20,726 bases of DNA from positions 1-20,726 of IMG/VR virus record IMGVR_UViG_3300030106_000939; one strand, 5' to 3'. The notes under the pieces are model-generated. The model searched no databases and had not been told where the DNA came from. It saw only the letters and a list, made by a program, of their open reading frames with translations. The stretch comes from a virus. Of the stretch, positions 1 to 5,708 are shown piece after piece (within the stretch, counting starts at the first letter, position 1; every line of letters begins with the position of its first letter). The position numbers and the translations under genes are program-made.

Positions 1-1
1 A

Positions 2-856
2 ATTTCTAAATCTACTAATAAAGAATATAATGGAATTAATGTTTTATTACTTCAAATATATGCAGGCCAAAATAAATATAATTCTAATGAATGGGCTACA
101 TACGATCAATGGTTCAAATTGGGAGGAGGTATTAAAGAATTAGTAAATGGCAAATATAAAATAACTAAGCCTTCAAAATATTCTTTAAAAGGGCAAAAAG
201 GCCAATGGATTACCTTTTATAAGAAAATAGAAGTTCAGCCGACTCCGGAGGAGCTTAAATTAATAGAAGAGGGATATGAAACGGACTCTAAACATAGAGC
301 GATCTTAAAATCGTTTTATGTTTATAATGCTGACCAAGTTGAAGGCTATGAAGCTCCGGCAATGCCAGAGTCTAATACTAAGCCGGATACGTTGGCCGAT
401 AAACTAGCCGCAGACGTTAGAGCTAAGGTTTTTCAATCGGATTTAGATAGATGTTTCTATTCTCTTAAAGACGACTCAATAACAATGACCAAGCCTCAGT
501 ATTTTGATACTAAAGAAAATTATGCCTGTACTTTATTACATGAGTTGACTCATTGGACTCGCAATAAGTCAGAGTCTACTAAAAGAAACTTCGGCAAGGC
601 TAGATTCGGAAATGGTGCTTATGCAATGGAAGAGCTAGTGGCTGAATTAGGTTCGGCCATGTTAGCCGGTCAGCTAGGTATATCTAATAAGCCAAGAGAA
701 GACCATGCAAAGTATTTAAATGGCTGGATTAAAGCCATTAAACAAGATTCTAATATAATATTTAAAATGGCTAGTTTCGCAGATAAAGCCACTAAATATT
801 TATTAGATAAACAGGAGTCAGCTACTAAGGCTAAACAATTAGATTTAGTAGCTTAA
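2..856 (+). CDS. ArdC-like antirestriction protein (5' partial)
   Basis: The reading frame is open from base 2, so the N-terminus lies outside the window; 284 residues are visible. The first part (SNEWATYDQWFKLGGGIK, then ITFYKKIE) resembles the N-terminal ssDNA-binding domain (DUF1738) of ArdC-type proteins. The second part is a zincin-like domain with HELTHWT (HExxH zinc motif at visible residues 180-184), followed by EELVAELG, which supplies a third-ligand glutamate. ArdC of plasmid pSa binds ssDNA and protects incoming DNA from type I restriction; a similar early role in phage DNA entry is inferred. A TTG inside the frame at 119 is not a plausible start because the upstream sequence is conserved-looking domain. 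It is followed closely by a membrane protein gene. Confidence 0.8.
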   Translation: MSKSTNKEYNGINVLLLQIYAGQNKYNSNEWATYDQWFKLGGGIKELVNGKYKITKPSKYSLKGQKGQWITFYKKIEVQPTPEELKLIEEGYETDSKHRAILKSFYVYNADQVEGYEAPAMPESNTKPDTLADKLAADVRAKVFQSDLDRCFYSLKDDSITMTKPQYFDTKENYACTLLHELTHWTRNKSESTKRNFGKARFGNGAYAMEELVAELGSAMLAGQLGISNKPREDHAKYLNGWIKAIKQDSNIIFKMASFADKATKYLLDKQESATKAKQLDLVA

Positions 857-895
857 TTAATCCATTTTTAACTTTAAACAAAGAGAGGAATCAAA

Positions 896-1249
896 ATGTT
901 AAAATCAATAACCACCGAAGGCAAAGAATACGAACATTTAATAAAAGTAGAATTTGAAAAACAACAAGCCGAACTAAAATATAAGAACAGGCTTAAAAGG
1001 CTTCAAAATAAAAAGCCTATTTATTGGCCTTATATGATTGGTTCTATATGGTTTGGAATAACCGGCTTATGTTTAGGCCTTACTATACTAATGAATTTTG
1101 ATTTAATTGAAATAGTCGACAATCCAATAAGAGCAAGTTTATTAATTGTTAGCATGGTCTTTATAAGCTTGGCCTTTTTACTTCAATTAGTTGAAATCGA
1201 TTCTAAGCCATCAAAAAGCCGTTTTAAGAGCTATAGGAAAATCAGCTAG
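896..1249 (+). CDS. small two-span membrane protein
   Basis: This 117-residue protein has a charged, helical N-terminus (residues 1-43, rich in Lys and Glu) and two hydrophobic segments at about 45-67 and 80-100, then a short basic tail. That predicts an inner-membrane protein with both ends probably in the cytoplasm. The ATG is preceded by AGAGAGGAA at a good distance. The family is not recognised. It sits 39 bases after the ArdC-like gene and is followed by a strong terminator-like hairpin, so the two may form one transcription unit. Small membrane proteins near antirestriction genes can be involved in exclusion or host takeover, but nothing in the sequence shows this. Confidence 0.75.
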   Translation: MLKSITTEGKEYEHLIKVEFEKQQAELKYKNRLKRLQNKKPIYWPYMIGSIWFGITGLCLGLTILMNFDLIEIVDNPIRASLLIVSMVFISLAFLLQLVEIDSKPSKSRFKSYRKIS

Positions 1250-1261
1250 TAATTATAGACC

Positions 1262-1294
1262 AAAAAGCACTTAGAGCGATTCTAGGTGCTTTTT
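1262..1294 (+). terminator. rho-independent terminator, bidirectional
   Basis: A 14-bp stem (1262-1275 with 1281-1294, one G-T wobble) closes a 5-base loop GCGAT. The stem starts with five A and ends with five T, so it could stop transcription on either strand. It lies 12 bases after the membrane protein stop codon and separates the ArdC/membrane pair from the next operon. Confidence 0.85.
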
Positions 1295-1316
1295 AGCCTG
1301 TAATTATGCAGGGAAT

Positions 1317-1373
1317 AGGAAAGTTTATTTATTGATAATAGGATTTAGTTCAGAAATCTAAATAAGCTTTCCT
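1317..1373 (+). other. long leader hairpin with inner stem
   Basis: Bases 1317-1331 pair with 1359-1373 (15 bp, one G-T wobble). Inside, 1342-1346 (GATTT) pairs with 1354-1358 (AAATC) around a 7-base loop. No T-run follows, so it is not a standard terminator. It ends 22 bases before the next start codon and may be a 5' leader structure, an RNase processing site or a protein binding site. Confidence 0.6.
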
Positions 1374-1395
1374 TATAACAAAGGGAGTTAAAATA

Positions 1396-1662
1396 ATGAC
1401 TATATTAGAAGACGCTTTAAGAGTGAGGGAGCTATATCGGCAAATTTGTGAAGTTGATAAAGAAGACCGGATTCACGATGGAACTGAGGAAGGTATTAAA
1501 AAACATTACACTAAGGAAATACTAATATACGAAGCTAAATATATATTAGATTTTACTGAGGAGAATCTAGAACATTGGGCAGATGATCACCTTATGAGGC
1601 CAATATTAGAGCTAGATAAAAAACAACTAACTAAATTTATTAAAAAATGGGAGTTTAAATAA
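1396..1662 (+). CDS. hypothetical protein, 88 aa
   Basis: This acidic, mostly helical soluble protein has many Glu, Asp and Lys residues, with no Cys cluster, signal peptide or membrane segment. I do not recognise the family. The ATG follows AAGGGAG at a suitable spacing. It is the first gene after the 1317-1373 leader hairpin and its stop codon overlaps the start of the next gene by one base (TAATG), which points to translational coupling. Small proteins in this part of T7-like genomes are usually early host-takeover factors; that role here is only inference. Confidence 0.7.
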   Translation: MTILEDALRVRELYRQICEVDKEDRIHDGTEEGIKKHYTKEILIYEAKYILDFTEENLEHWADDHLMRPILELDKKQLTKFIKKWEFK

Positions 1663-1946
1663 TGCTTAGAAGTGAAGAGATAAAAATAAAAAGAACATTA
1701 AAAGAAAAGATTAAATACTACGAGGAAGCCAACAATTTAAATAATAAAATTATAGATGGTTTATTAGAATGTAATAAATTAGACCATCATAAAAATTTAA
1801 ATAAAAACCAGATTTTAGGAATTTTGATTTCTAAATATTTAGAATGGGAAGGCGATTCTATAATGGAAGTAGCCTCTTCAGCTTTTGAAGATTCAAATTA
1901 CCATGATTTCAATAGTAAAATTTTAAACCTATGGCAAAAACAATAA
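1662..1946 (+). CDS. hypothetical protein, 94 aa
   Basis: The first 30 residues are very basic and helical (KIKRTLKEKIKYYEEANN), and a short coiled coil is possible. The C-terminal half is more acidic and ends SKILNLWQKQ. The family is not recognised. The start codon overlaps the stop of the previous gene, with GGGAG about 8 bases upstream. It is part of the small-gene run 1396-2774. Confidence 0.65.
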   Translation: MLRSEEIKIKRTLKEKIKYYEEANNLNNKIIDGLLECNKLDHHKNLNKNQILGILISKYLEWEGDSIMEVASSAFEDSNYHDFNSKILNLWQKQ

Positions 1947-1960
1947 AAGGAGCTAAAAAA

Positions 1961-2347
1961 ATGCAGCTAGTAGAAAATGAAGTTAAAAAGTTATTCACAA
2001 TTAACTTACAAAATGATGGAGTCGGCTTGCTAAGGCTGACTCCTACAATGCTTAATAAATCAATTATAGACGCTAACAAATCTATTCAAAAATTTGCTTT
2101 ATTGTTTGGAGTTGATTTTGAGGCCTTAAAATGTGGAGAAAAACGAGTCATGGAGGCCGAGTTTGTCGAAGGTGATCCATGCAAGGTTACATTTTACAAG
2201 GCTAAAACCAGAGGCGATAGGCGAGTAAGCATAACTAAATTAAAAGCTAATGCAGAAGCCGGAGATTTAATAGCTTTAGGATATAGAGGAAATAAAGCTG
2301 TTATTTTTGTTTATAATGTAACTCAGCAACAAGTAAGGGAGGCTTAA
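1961..2347 (+). CDS. hypothetical protein, 128 aa
   Basis: I chose the ATG at 1961 because AAAGGAG lies 8 bases upstream. An in-frame ATG at 1931 has no ribosome binding site and overlaps the previous gene. The protein looks like a compact alpha/beta or beta-barrel domain: a run of beta-prone segments, then ITKLKANAEAGDLIALGYRGNKAVIFVYN. The 'GD-hydrophobic...hydrophobic strand' ending recalls the B3-like DNA-recognition domains at the N-termini of EcoRII/BfiI-type restriction enzymes. That is a weak resemblance and no nuclease motif is seen. It belongs to the early small-gene operon. Confidence 0.65.
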   Translation: MQLVENEVKKLFTINLQNDGVGLLRLTPTMLNKSIIDANKSIQKFALLFGVDFEALKCGEKRVMEAEFVEGDPCKVTFYKAKTRGDRRVSITKLKANAEAGDLIALGYRGNKAVIFVYNVTQQQVREA

Positions 2348-2349
2348 TC

Positions 2350-2499
2350 ATGACGGATAGTGATAAAAATACTTGGGTATATTTATATGGAGATGAGTGT
2401 CCGGAAATATGGGAACACTTCGGATTTAATAATCCAGATAAAAACGATAGATTAAAATTAAAGTTTGTTGAATATCAATCAGAGGAGAATGTATCATGA
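2350..2499 (+). CDS. hypothetical small protein, 49 aa
   Basis: This short acidic protein begins MTDSDKNTWVYLYGDE and ends EYQSEENVS. It fits exactly between its neighbours: its ATG comes two bases after the previous stop, AGGGAGG lies upstream, and its stop overlaps the next start as ATGA (2496-2499). Its start shares a 12-base identical context (ATCATGACGGAT) with the next gene, so both begin MTD. The spacing and ribosome binding site support translation; the function is unknown. Confidence 0.6.
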   Translation: MTDSDKNTWVYLYGDECPEIWEHFGFNNPDKNDRLKLKFVEYQSEENVS

Positions 2500-2774
2500 C
2501 GGATTATTTATTTGAGACTAACAACGACAAGAAAGGTTTAGATAATATAGAGACAACTAAAAGATTTTTAAAGACGCTCTATGGAAATCAAACAGTTAAT
2601 TTTTATATTGTCCATGATTGCCAAGAAGATAAGCTTAGATTTTTTGCTCTTCATGACGGCAATACGATCACCTACTCAATCATAAAGATGCGAACTGATG
2701 AATACAATAGAGTTCACAATAAAGAGTCTAACACCTGGATTGAGAAATTCTTAAAAGTTAATACACCTGTTTAA
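2496..2774 (+). CDS. hypothetical protein, 92 aa
   Basis: This soluble mixed alpha/beta protein starts MTDYLFETNNDKKG and contains NFYIVHDCQEDKLRFFALHDG. No family is recognised. AGAGGAG precedes the ATG, and the start overlaps the stop of the 49-aa gene. It is the last gene before the 2784-2827 hairpin and so probably ends this small-gene operon. Confidence 0.7.
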   Translation: MTDYLFETNNDKKGLDNIETTKRFLKTLYGNQTVNFYIVHDCQEDKLRFFALHDGNTITYSIIKMRTDEYNRVHNKESNTWIEKFLKVNTPV

Positions 2775-2783
2775 TCCACTATT

Positions 2784-2827
2784 GAGTCAAAACTAATAGT
2801 AATTTATTTACATATTGGTTTTGATTC
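2784..2827 (+). other. 15-bp hairpin before regulatory genes
   Basis: Bases 2784-2798 pair with 2813-2827 (15 bp with two G-T wobbles) around a 14-base loop. The following bases are T-rich but interrupted (TATATGTTTATTTT), so this may be a weak terminator for the upstream genes or an operator or leader for the wHTH genes downstream. A competing small stem, ACTATT (2778-2783) with AATAGT (2795-2800), uses part of the same strand. Confidence 0.6.
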
Positions 2828-2854
2828 TATATGTTTATTTTAGGAGGATATAAA

Positions 2855-3268
2855 ATGTTTACAGCATACAAAAAAGAACAGCAAGAAACTATGGCAGAGA
2901 ATATGCTAGGCAGTTTAAGAATGTTAATGAATATTACTAGAGAACCTGTGGGATCACCGGAAGAGTATTGGAATAGAAGTATGGAGCATAGAATTATATG
3001 CTTATTAATACTCTTGGCGACATTTAAAAAATTACATAAAATAGATCCAGATGTGTATAGCAAAACCTCAAGTTTTATACAGTTAAAGCATATTTATAAA
3101 GCTTGTGATACTCATTATTCTATAGTTGATAGATATATTAGCGAAGGAATTAAATTAGATTACATTCAAACTAATGAGAAAGGTTTATGTGCAAGTAAAA
3201 AAACACTTGATTATGGCATGCAAATTAATGCTATCCGGAATAAAATATATGAGGAGACTTATTCATGA
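2855..3268 (+). CDS. putative winged-helix protein, 137 aa
   Basis: The start at 2855 is chosen because AGGAGG sits 7 bases upstream; an in-frame ATG at 2831 would place that site inside the gene. After a helical N-terminus, the segment FIQLKHIYKACDTHYSIVDRY, followed by a short wing-like turn (NEKGLCASKKTL), has the layout of a MarR-like winged helix: helix, turn, recognition helix, wing. No close family is identified. It is the first of three successive genes with this kind of layout and its stop overlaps the next start (ATGA). A regulator of lysogeny or early genes is inferred from context. Confidence 0.6.
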   Translation: MFTAYKKEQQETMAENMLGSLRMLMNITREPVGSPEEYWNRSMEHRIICLLILLATFKKLHKIDPDVYSKTSSFIQLKHIYKACDTHYSIVDRYISEGIKLDYIQTNEKGLCASKKTLDYGMQINAIRNKIYEETYS

Positions 3269-3717
3269 GGGCATTGGATTTTAAGCAGATGATGAGTATA
3301 GACTCTGATAAAATTGAAGAATATGAATCCGATGCTATATTAAAAACTTATTTAAGAAAGAAAGCACAATCATCTTATTATATAAACAATTTATCTAATG
3401 ATAACCCTACTTTTTTTTGGACTTCTTCGCCAGATCATAGGTTTATATTTTTTGTAGCTTTGGCAAGTAGGTTTAATGTTGCTCCTAAAAGGCTGCAAAT
3501 TCATAAAGACGGATTTGTTATTTTTAGTAAGATAGAAAAACATTTAAGGTGCCATTCAGATACAGCTAAAATTATTATAGAAGAAGCTATTCACAGAAAG
3601 GAGTTATTACTTATTAAGCCTAGTAAAAAAGATAAAATTAGGTCAATTTGTTTTACGGCCTCTGACAAAATGATTAGAAATTTAGAAAAGATTTTACCAT
3701 ATGTCAGAATTACTTAA
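3265..3717 (+). CDS. putative winged-helix protein, 150 aa
   Basis: GAGGAG precedes the ATG, which overlaps the upstream stop. The N-terminal half has an aromatic stretch (NPTFFWTSSPDHRFIFF). The C-terminal part reads like a winged helix: FSKIEKHLRCHSDTAKIIIE as helix-turn-helix, then LLLIKPSKKDKIRSICFTAS as beta wing, ending with a helix. This resembles the MarR-type layout, but sequence similarity to a known family is not certain. It lies directly before an operator-like repeat region (3724-3767), so it may regulate its own operon or the MarR gene downstream. Confidence 0.6.
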   Translation: MRALDFKQMMSIDSDKIEEYESDAILKTYLRKKAQSSYYINNLSNDNPTFFWTSSPDHRFIFFVALASRFNVAPKRLQIHKDGFVIFSKIEKHLRCHSDTAKIIIEEAIHRKELLLIKPSKKDKIRSICFTASDKMIRNLEKILPYVRIT

Positions 3718-3723
3718 AGATAA

Positions 3724-3767
3724 GGGAACTTGGAATTTTTCCAAGAACATTTCCAAGAACATTTCCC
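3724..3767. repeat. operator-like tandem and inverted repeats
   Basis: Two perfect 12-bp tandem copies of TTCCAAGAACAT (3739-3750, 3751-3762) are followed by TTCCC. An inverted partner, GGGAACTTGGAA (3724-3735), lies just upstream, so CTTGGAA and TTCCAAG form a 7-3-7 palindrome. The array lies in the 112-base gap between the 150-aa and 64-aa genes, next to putative DNA-binding proteins, which suggests a repressor binding site. A weak promoter-like pair follows (TTGTAC at about 3787, TATAC at about 3806). Confidence 0.6.
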
Positions 3768-3829
3768 TTTTACAAATTAATACAGCTTGTACTAAAGTTA
3801 ATTTTTATACGAATCATGTGGAGGAGACA

Positions 3830-4024
3830 ATGTATATTAATTTAGTTTTATTCAAGCTGTATATATCAAGAGAGTCTGGAAGTTTTTTCTTTGATATTTG
3901 GAAGGAAGACTTTGAGACATTTATACGGCTTGGAAGATTACAGGCCATAATATCGCCATCATACAGGGAGCACAAACTATGGCAGGACTACTTAGCGAAG
4001 AACAAATCGAAACAGCAAAATTGA
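3830..4024 (+). CDS. hypothetical protein, 64 aa
   Basis: The ATG at 3830 has GGAGGAG at ideal spacing. The longer in-frame start at 3701 has no ribosome binding site and would translate through the tandem DNA repeats (giving SKNISKNIS). The protein is short and aromatic-rich (MYINLVLFKLYISRESGSFFFDIWKEDFETF) with a basic, Gln/Lys-rich end. It overlaps the MarR-type gene by 46 bases. No family is recognised; it could be a small modulator co-expressed with the regulator. Confidence 0.6.
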   Translation: MYINLVLFKLYISRESGSFFFDIWKEDFETFIRLGRLQAIISPSYREHKLWQDYLAKNKSKQQN

Positions 4025-4332
4025 CACATAAATTAGTTAATCAGTTTCGAGTTATTGATTCGGATATGGCATCACAAACTATAGGAGTTTTTCTTGTGGT
4101 AGCTATGAAAGGAGGAGAAGGAATATCAATGCAAGAAGTTAAAGAATCTTTAGGCATTGCTCAATCGAGTGTATCTAGGAACATAAACTTACTATGTAAA
4201 ACAAGTAGGCATATGCGAGAAGGACACAATTTATTAATTACTTACGAAGATCCTATGAATAGAAGACAAAAGTTATGTAAGTTATCACCTAAAGGAATAT
4301 TATTTTTGGAGGGATTAGTTAATGCTATGTAG
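3979..4332 (+). CDS. MarR-type winged-helix transcriptional regulator
   Basis: This 117-residue protein has a clear MarR layout. Residues 50-72 form the helix-turn-helix (SMQEVKESLGIAQSSVSRNI), residues about 82-103 the wing with the typical pattern of Asp-Pro...Arg-Arg-x-Lys, and then LSPKGILFLE matches the conserved 'LTxKG' end. GGGAG lies 8 bases before the ATG. It is the last gene before the tRNA/attP site and the integrase, and follows operator-like repeats. In temperate podophages without a CI-like gene, such a protein is a natural candidate for the repressor; this is an inference from position. Confidence 0.8.
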   Translation: MAGLLSEEQIETAKLTHKLVNQFRVIDSDMASQTIGVFLVVAMKGGEGISMQEVKESLGIAQSSVSRNINLLCKTSRHMREGHNLLITYEDPMNRRQKLCKLSPKGILFLEGLVNAM

Positions 4333-4340
4333 TGTACGTC

Positions 4341-4354
4341 TCATTAAGACCGAT
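4341..4354 (+). promoter_or_regulatory. TCRTTAAGACCGAT motif, site 1
   Basis: TCATTAAGACCGAT lies between the MarR gene and the tRNA. It matches the site before the SSB gene (8161-8174) at 13 of 14 positions and shares TTAAGA with a third site at 17430. Recurrence only at gene boundaries suggests a promoter for the phage RNA polymerase. Confidence 0.4.
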
Positions 4355-4355
4355 C

Positions 4356-4443
4356 TGGTGCCCTCAGCAGGACTTGAACCTGCACGAACATTAAGTTCCA
4401 GAGATTTTAAGTCTCTTATGTCTACCAATTCCATCATGAGGGC
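4356..4443 (-). tRNA. tRNA-Leu (anticodon UAA), probable attP
   Basis: On the minus strand this is a full 88-base tRNA with encoded CCA. The 7-bp acceptor stem is perfect (GCCCTCA with TGAGGGC). The anticodon stem AGAGA/TCTCT holds loop CTTAAAA (anticodon UAA, bases 4407-4409). There is a long variable arm with a GAAC/GTTC stem, and T-arm GCAGG TTCAAGT CCTGC. It strongly resembles E. coli tRNA-Leu(UAA), with a compensated A10-U25 pair in the D stem, so it looks functional. It lies 30 bases before the integrase on the opposite strand; pelagiphages are known to integrate in tRNA genes, so this is the likely attP. UUA codons are very common in the phage genes. Confidence 0.9.
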
Positions 4444-4473
4444 AAACCAGAAAGGATTTTATAAGGGAAGAAA

Positions 4474-5502
4474 ATGAAAAATGCAAAAGAAAAAATAAGT
4501 GTAACAGTAAATGGAGTTAGATATAGAAAGACCTGGAGTGCTTTAGGTATTACTTCGCAAGTTGAAGCTGATGAAGCAGTAAAAAGAATTAAAGCTTCTT
4601 TGTTAAGAGGAGATAAAATTACTGATCTTATTATAAGTGATATTATATCGGAAGACATTAACCTAAAAGAATTATACAGGCGAACAGCTAATGCTTATTG
4701 GAGTAGCACGAAGCATGGAGAAGACATGGTAAAAATGTCTGAGTTAATCATGTCGATTATAGGCCACAATACTTTAGTAAAAAATATAGATTTAAATGTA
4801 ATAGATAACCTCATAGCAAGTTGTAAAGATCAAGGTAATTCTGATGCAACTATAAATAGAAAACTATCTAACATATCTAAGGCTTTAACTTATGCTTACA
4901 AAAGACAGTTAATAGATAAAAAACCTCAAGTTGAATGGAGGAAAGAAAACAAAGGGCGAATAAGATTTTTTACTCATGAGGAGGAATTAAAAATTACAAG
5001 CCTGTTAAGGTTACAATCTCAAGATGAAATGGCGGACTTTGTTACTTTCTTAATTGATACAGGTTTAAGAAGAGGAGAAGCTTTAAGATTAATACCAGAA
5101 GATTTTATAGATAATAAAATAATTGTATGGGAGAAACGACATACAAAGAATAGAAAATCCAGAGCTGTACCTTTAACTAGAAGAGCTCAGAAAATCTTAA
5201 AAGATAGAGAACATAGAACAGGTAAATTATTTAAATTAACTAGGACACAAATTAGAGATAAATGGAATCGTGTGAGAGGCCATCTTAATTATCATGACGA
5301 TCCACATTTTGTCCTACATACTTTAAGACACACTTGTGCTAGTCGGCTTGTGCAGAATGGTATTACTATACAAGTTGTTAAAGAATGGTTAGGCCATTCA
5401 AGTTTAAGTGTGACTTTAAGATATGCTCACCTATCCAAAGATAGTTTAGGTGATGCTGTTGCTGCTTTAGAACCAAAAGAGGAAGTTCGAATAGTAGCAT
5501 AA
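4474..5502 (+). CDS. int: tyrosine site-specific integrase
   Basis: This 342-residue protein catalyses recombination between phage attP and host attB. The N-terminal residues 1-70 are a basic arm-binding-like region, about 65-150 a SAM-like core-binding domain, and 165-330 the catalytic domain. Catalytic residues are visible: Arg199 in TGLRRGEAL, Lys228 in KNRKSRAVPL, His282-x-x-Arg285 in LHTLRHTCASRL, His308 in WLGHSSLS and nucleophile Tyr317 in LRYAHLS. AAGGGAAG precedes the ATG. The gene reads away from the antisense tRNA-Leu that is the probable attP, so any promoter between them must be very compact. Position directly before the phage RNA polymerase is typical of temperate T7-like pelagiphages. 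Confidence 0.95.
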   Translation: MKNAKEKISVTVNGVRYRKTWSALGITSQVEADEAVKRIKASLLRGDKITDLIISDIISEDINLKELYRRTANAYWSSTKHGEDMVKMSELIMSIIGHNTLVKNIDLNVIDNLIASCKDQGNSDATINRKLSNISKALTYAYKRQLIDKKPQVEWRKENKGRIRFFTHEEELKITSLLRLQSQDEMADFVTFLIDTGLRRGEALRLIPEDFIDNKIIVWEKRHTKNRKSRAVPLTRRAQKILKDREHRTGKLFKLTRTQIRDKWNRVRGHLNYHDDPHFVLHTLRHTCASRLVQNGITIQVVKEWLGHSSLSVTLRYAHLSKDSLGDAVAALEPKEEVRIVA

Positions 5503-5508
5503 TAAGAT

Positions 5509-5677
5509 TGACTTAGAGGTAAATTTCGTTGCCTTATTTTGACTCTGTGTCCTCCCTAGCTCCCAGCTTTCTGTGACACACCGGTCTTAAAATCAAGTAA
5601 CGACATAATCCACTAAGAGATAGGTTGCCGAAACTATTATCCTCCCTAGAGTAAGGCACATATCCACCTCTAAGTCA
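5509..5677 (+). ncRNA. putative structured RNA or RNA polymerase leader
   Basis: The 206-base gap between integrase and RNA polymerase holds two nested long-range stems. P1 is 5509-5520 with 5666-5677 (12 bp, perfect). P2 is 5530-5536 with 5652-5658 (7 bp, perfect). Inside are possible hairpins: 5546-5551 with 5575-5580 (TGTGTC/GACACA), AGCT-ccc-AGCT at 5558-5568, 5585-5589 with 5614-5618, and 5620-5637 with loop GCCGA. The 9-mer CCTCCCTAG occurs twice (5551, 5641) and contains CCUCC, the anti-Shine-Dalgarno core. There is no plausible ORF. Size and closing stem recall 6S-like RNAs, but no known family is recognised. Strand is uncertain; + is assumed from the gene context. Confidence 0.55.
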
Positions 5678-5708
5678 TTTATAAATTGGCATGACAACGG
5701 AGTGGCTT

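Noticed and set aside
3701-3829. Longer start for the 64-aa gene (107 aa from 3701)
   Set aside because: There is no ribosome binding site at 3701, the extension runs through tandem DNA repeats, and the ATG at 3830 has an ideal GGAGGAG site.
1-4443. Window as a host-prophage junction with host DNA left of the tRNA
   Set aside because: The left part has dense, overlapping, same-strand small genes of phage type, and the tRNA's 5' end faces the integrase, opposite to a normal attL layout. A free phage genome or attP fits better, though host origin of 1-2774 is not fully excluded.
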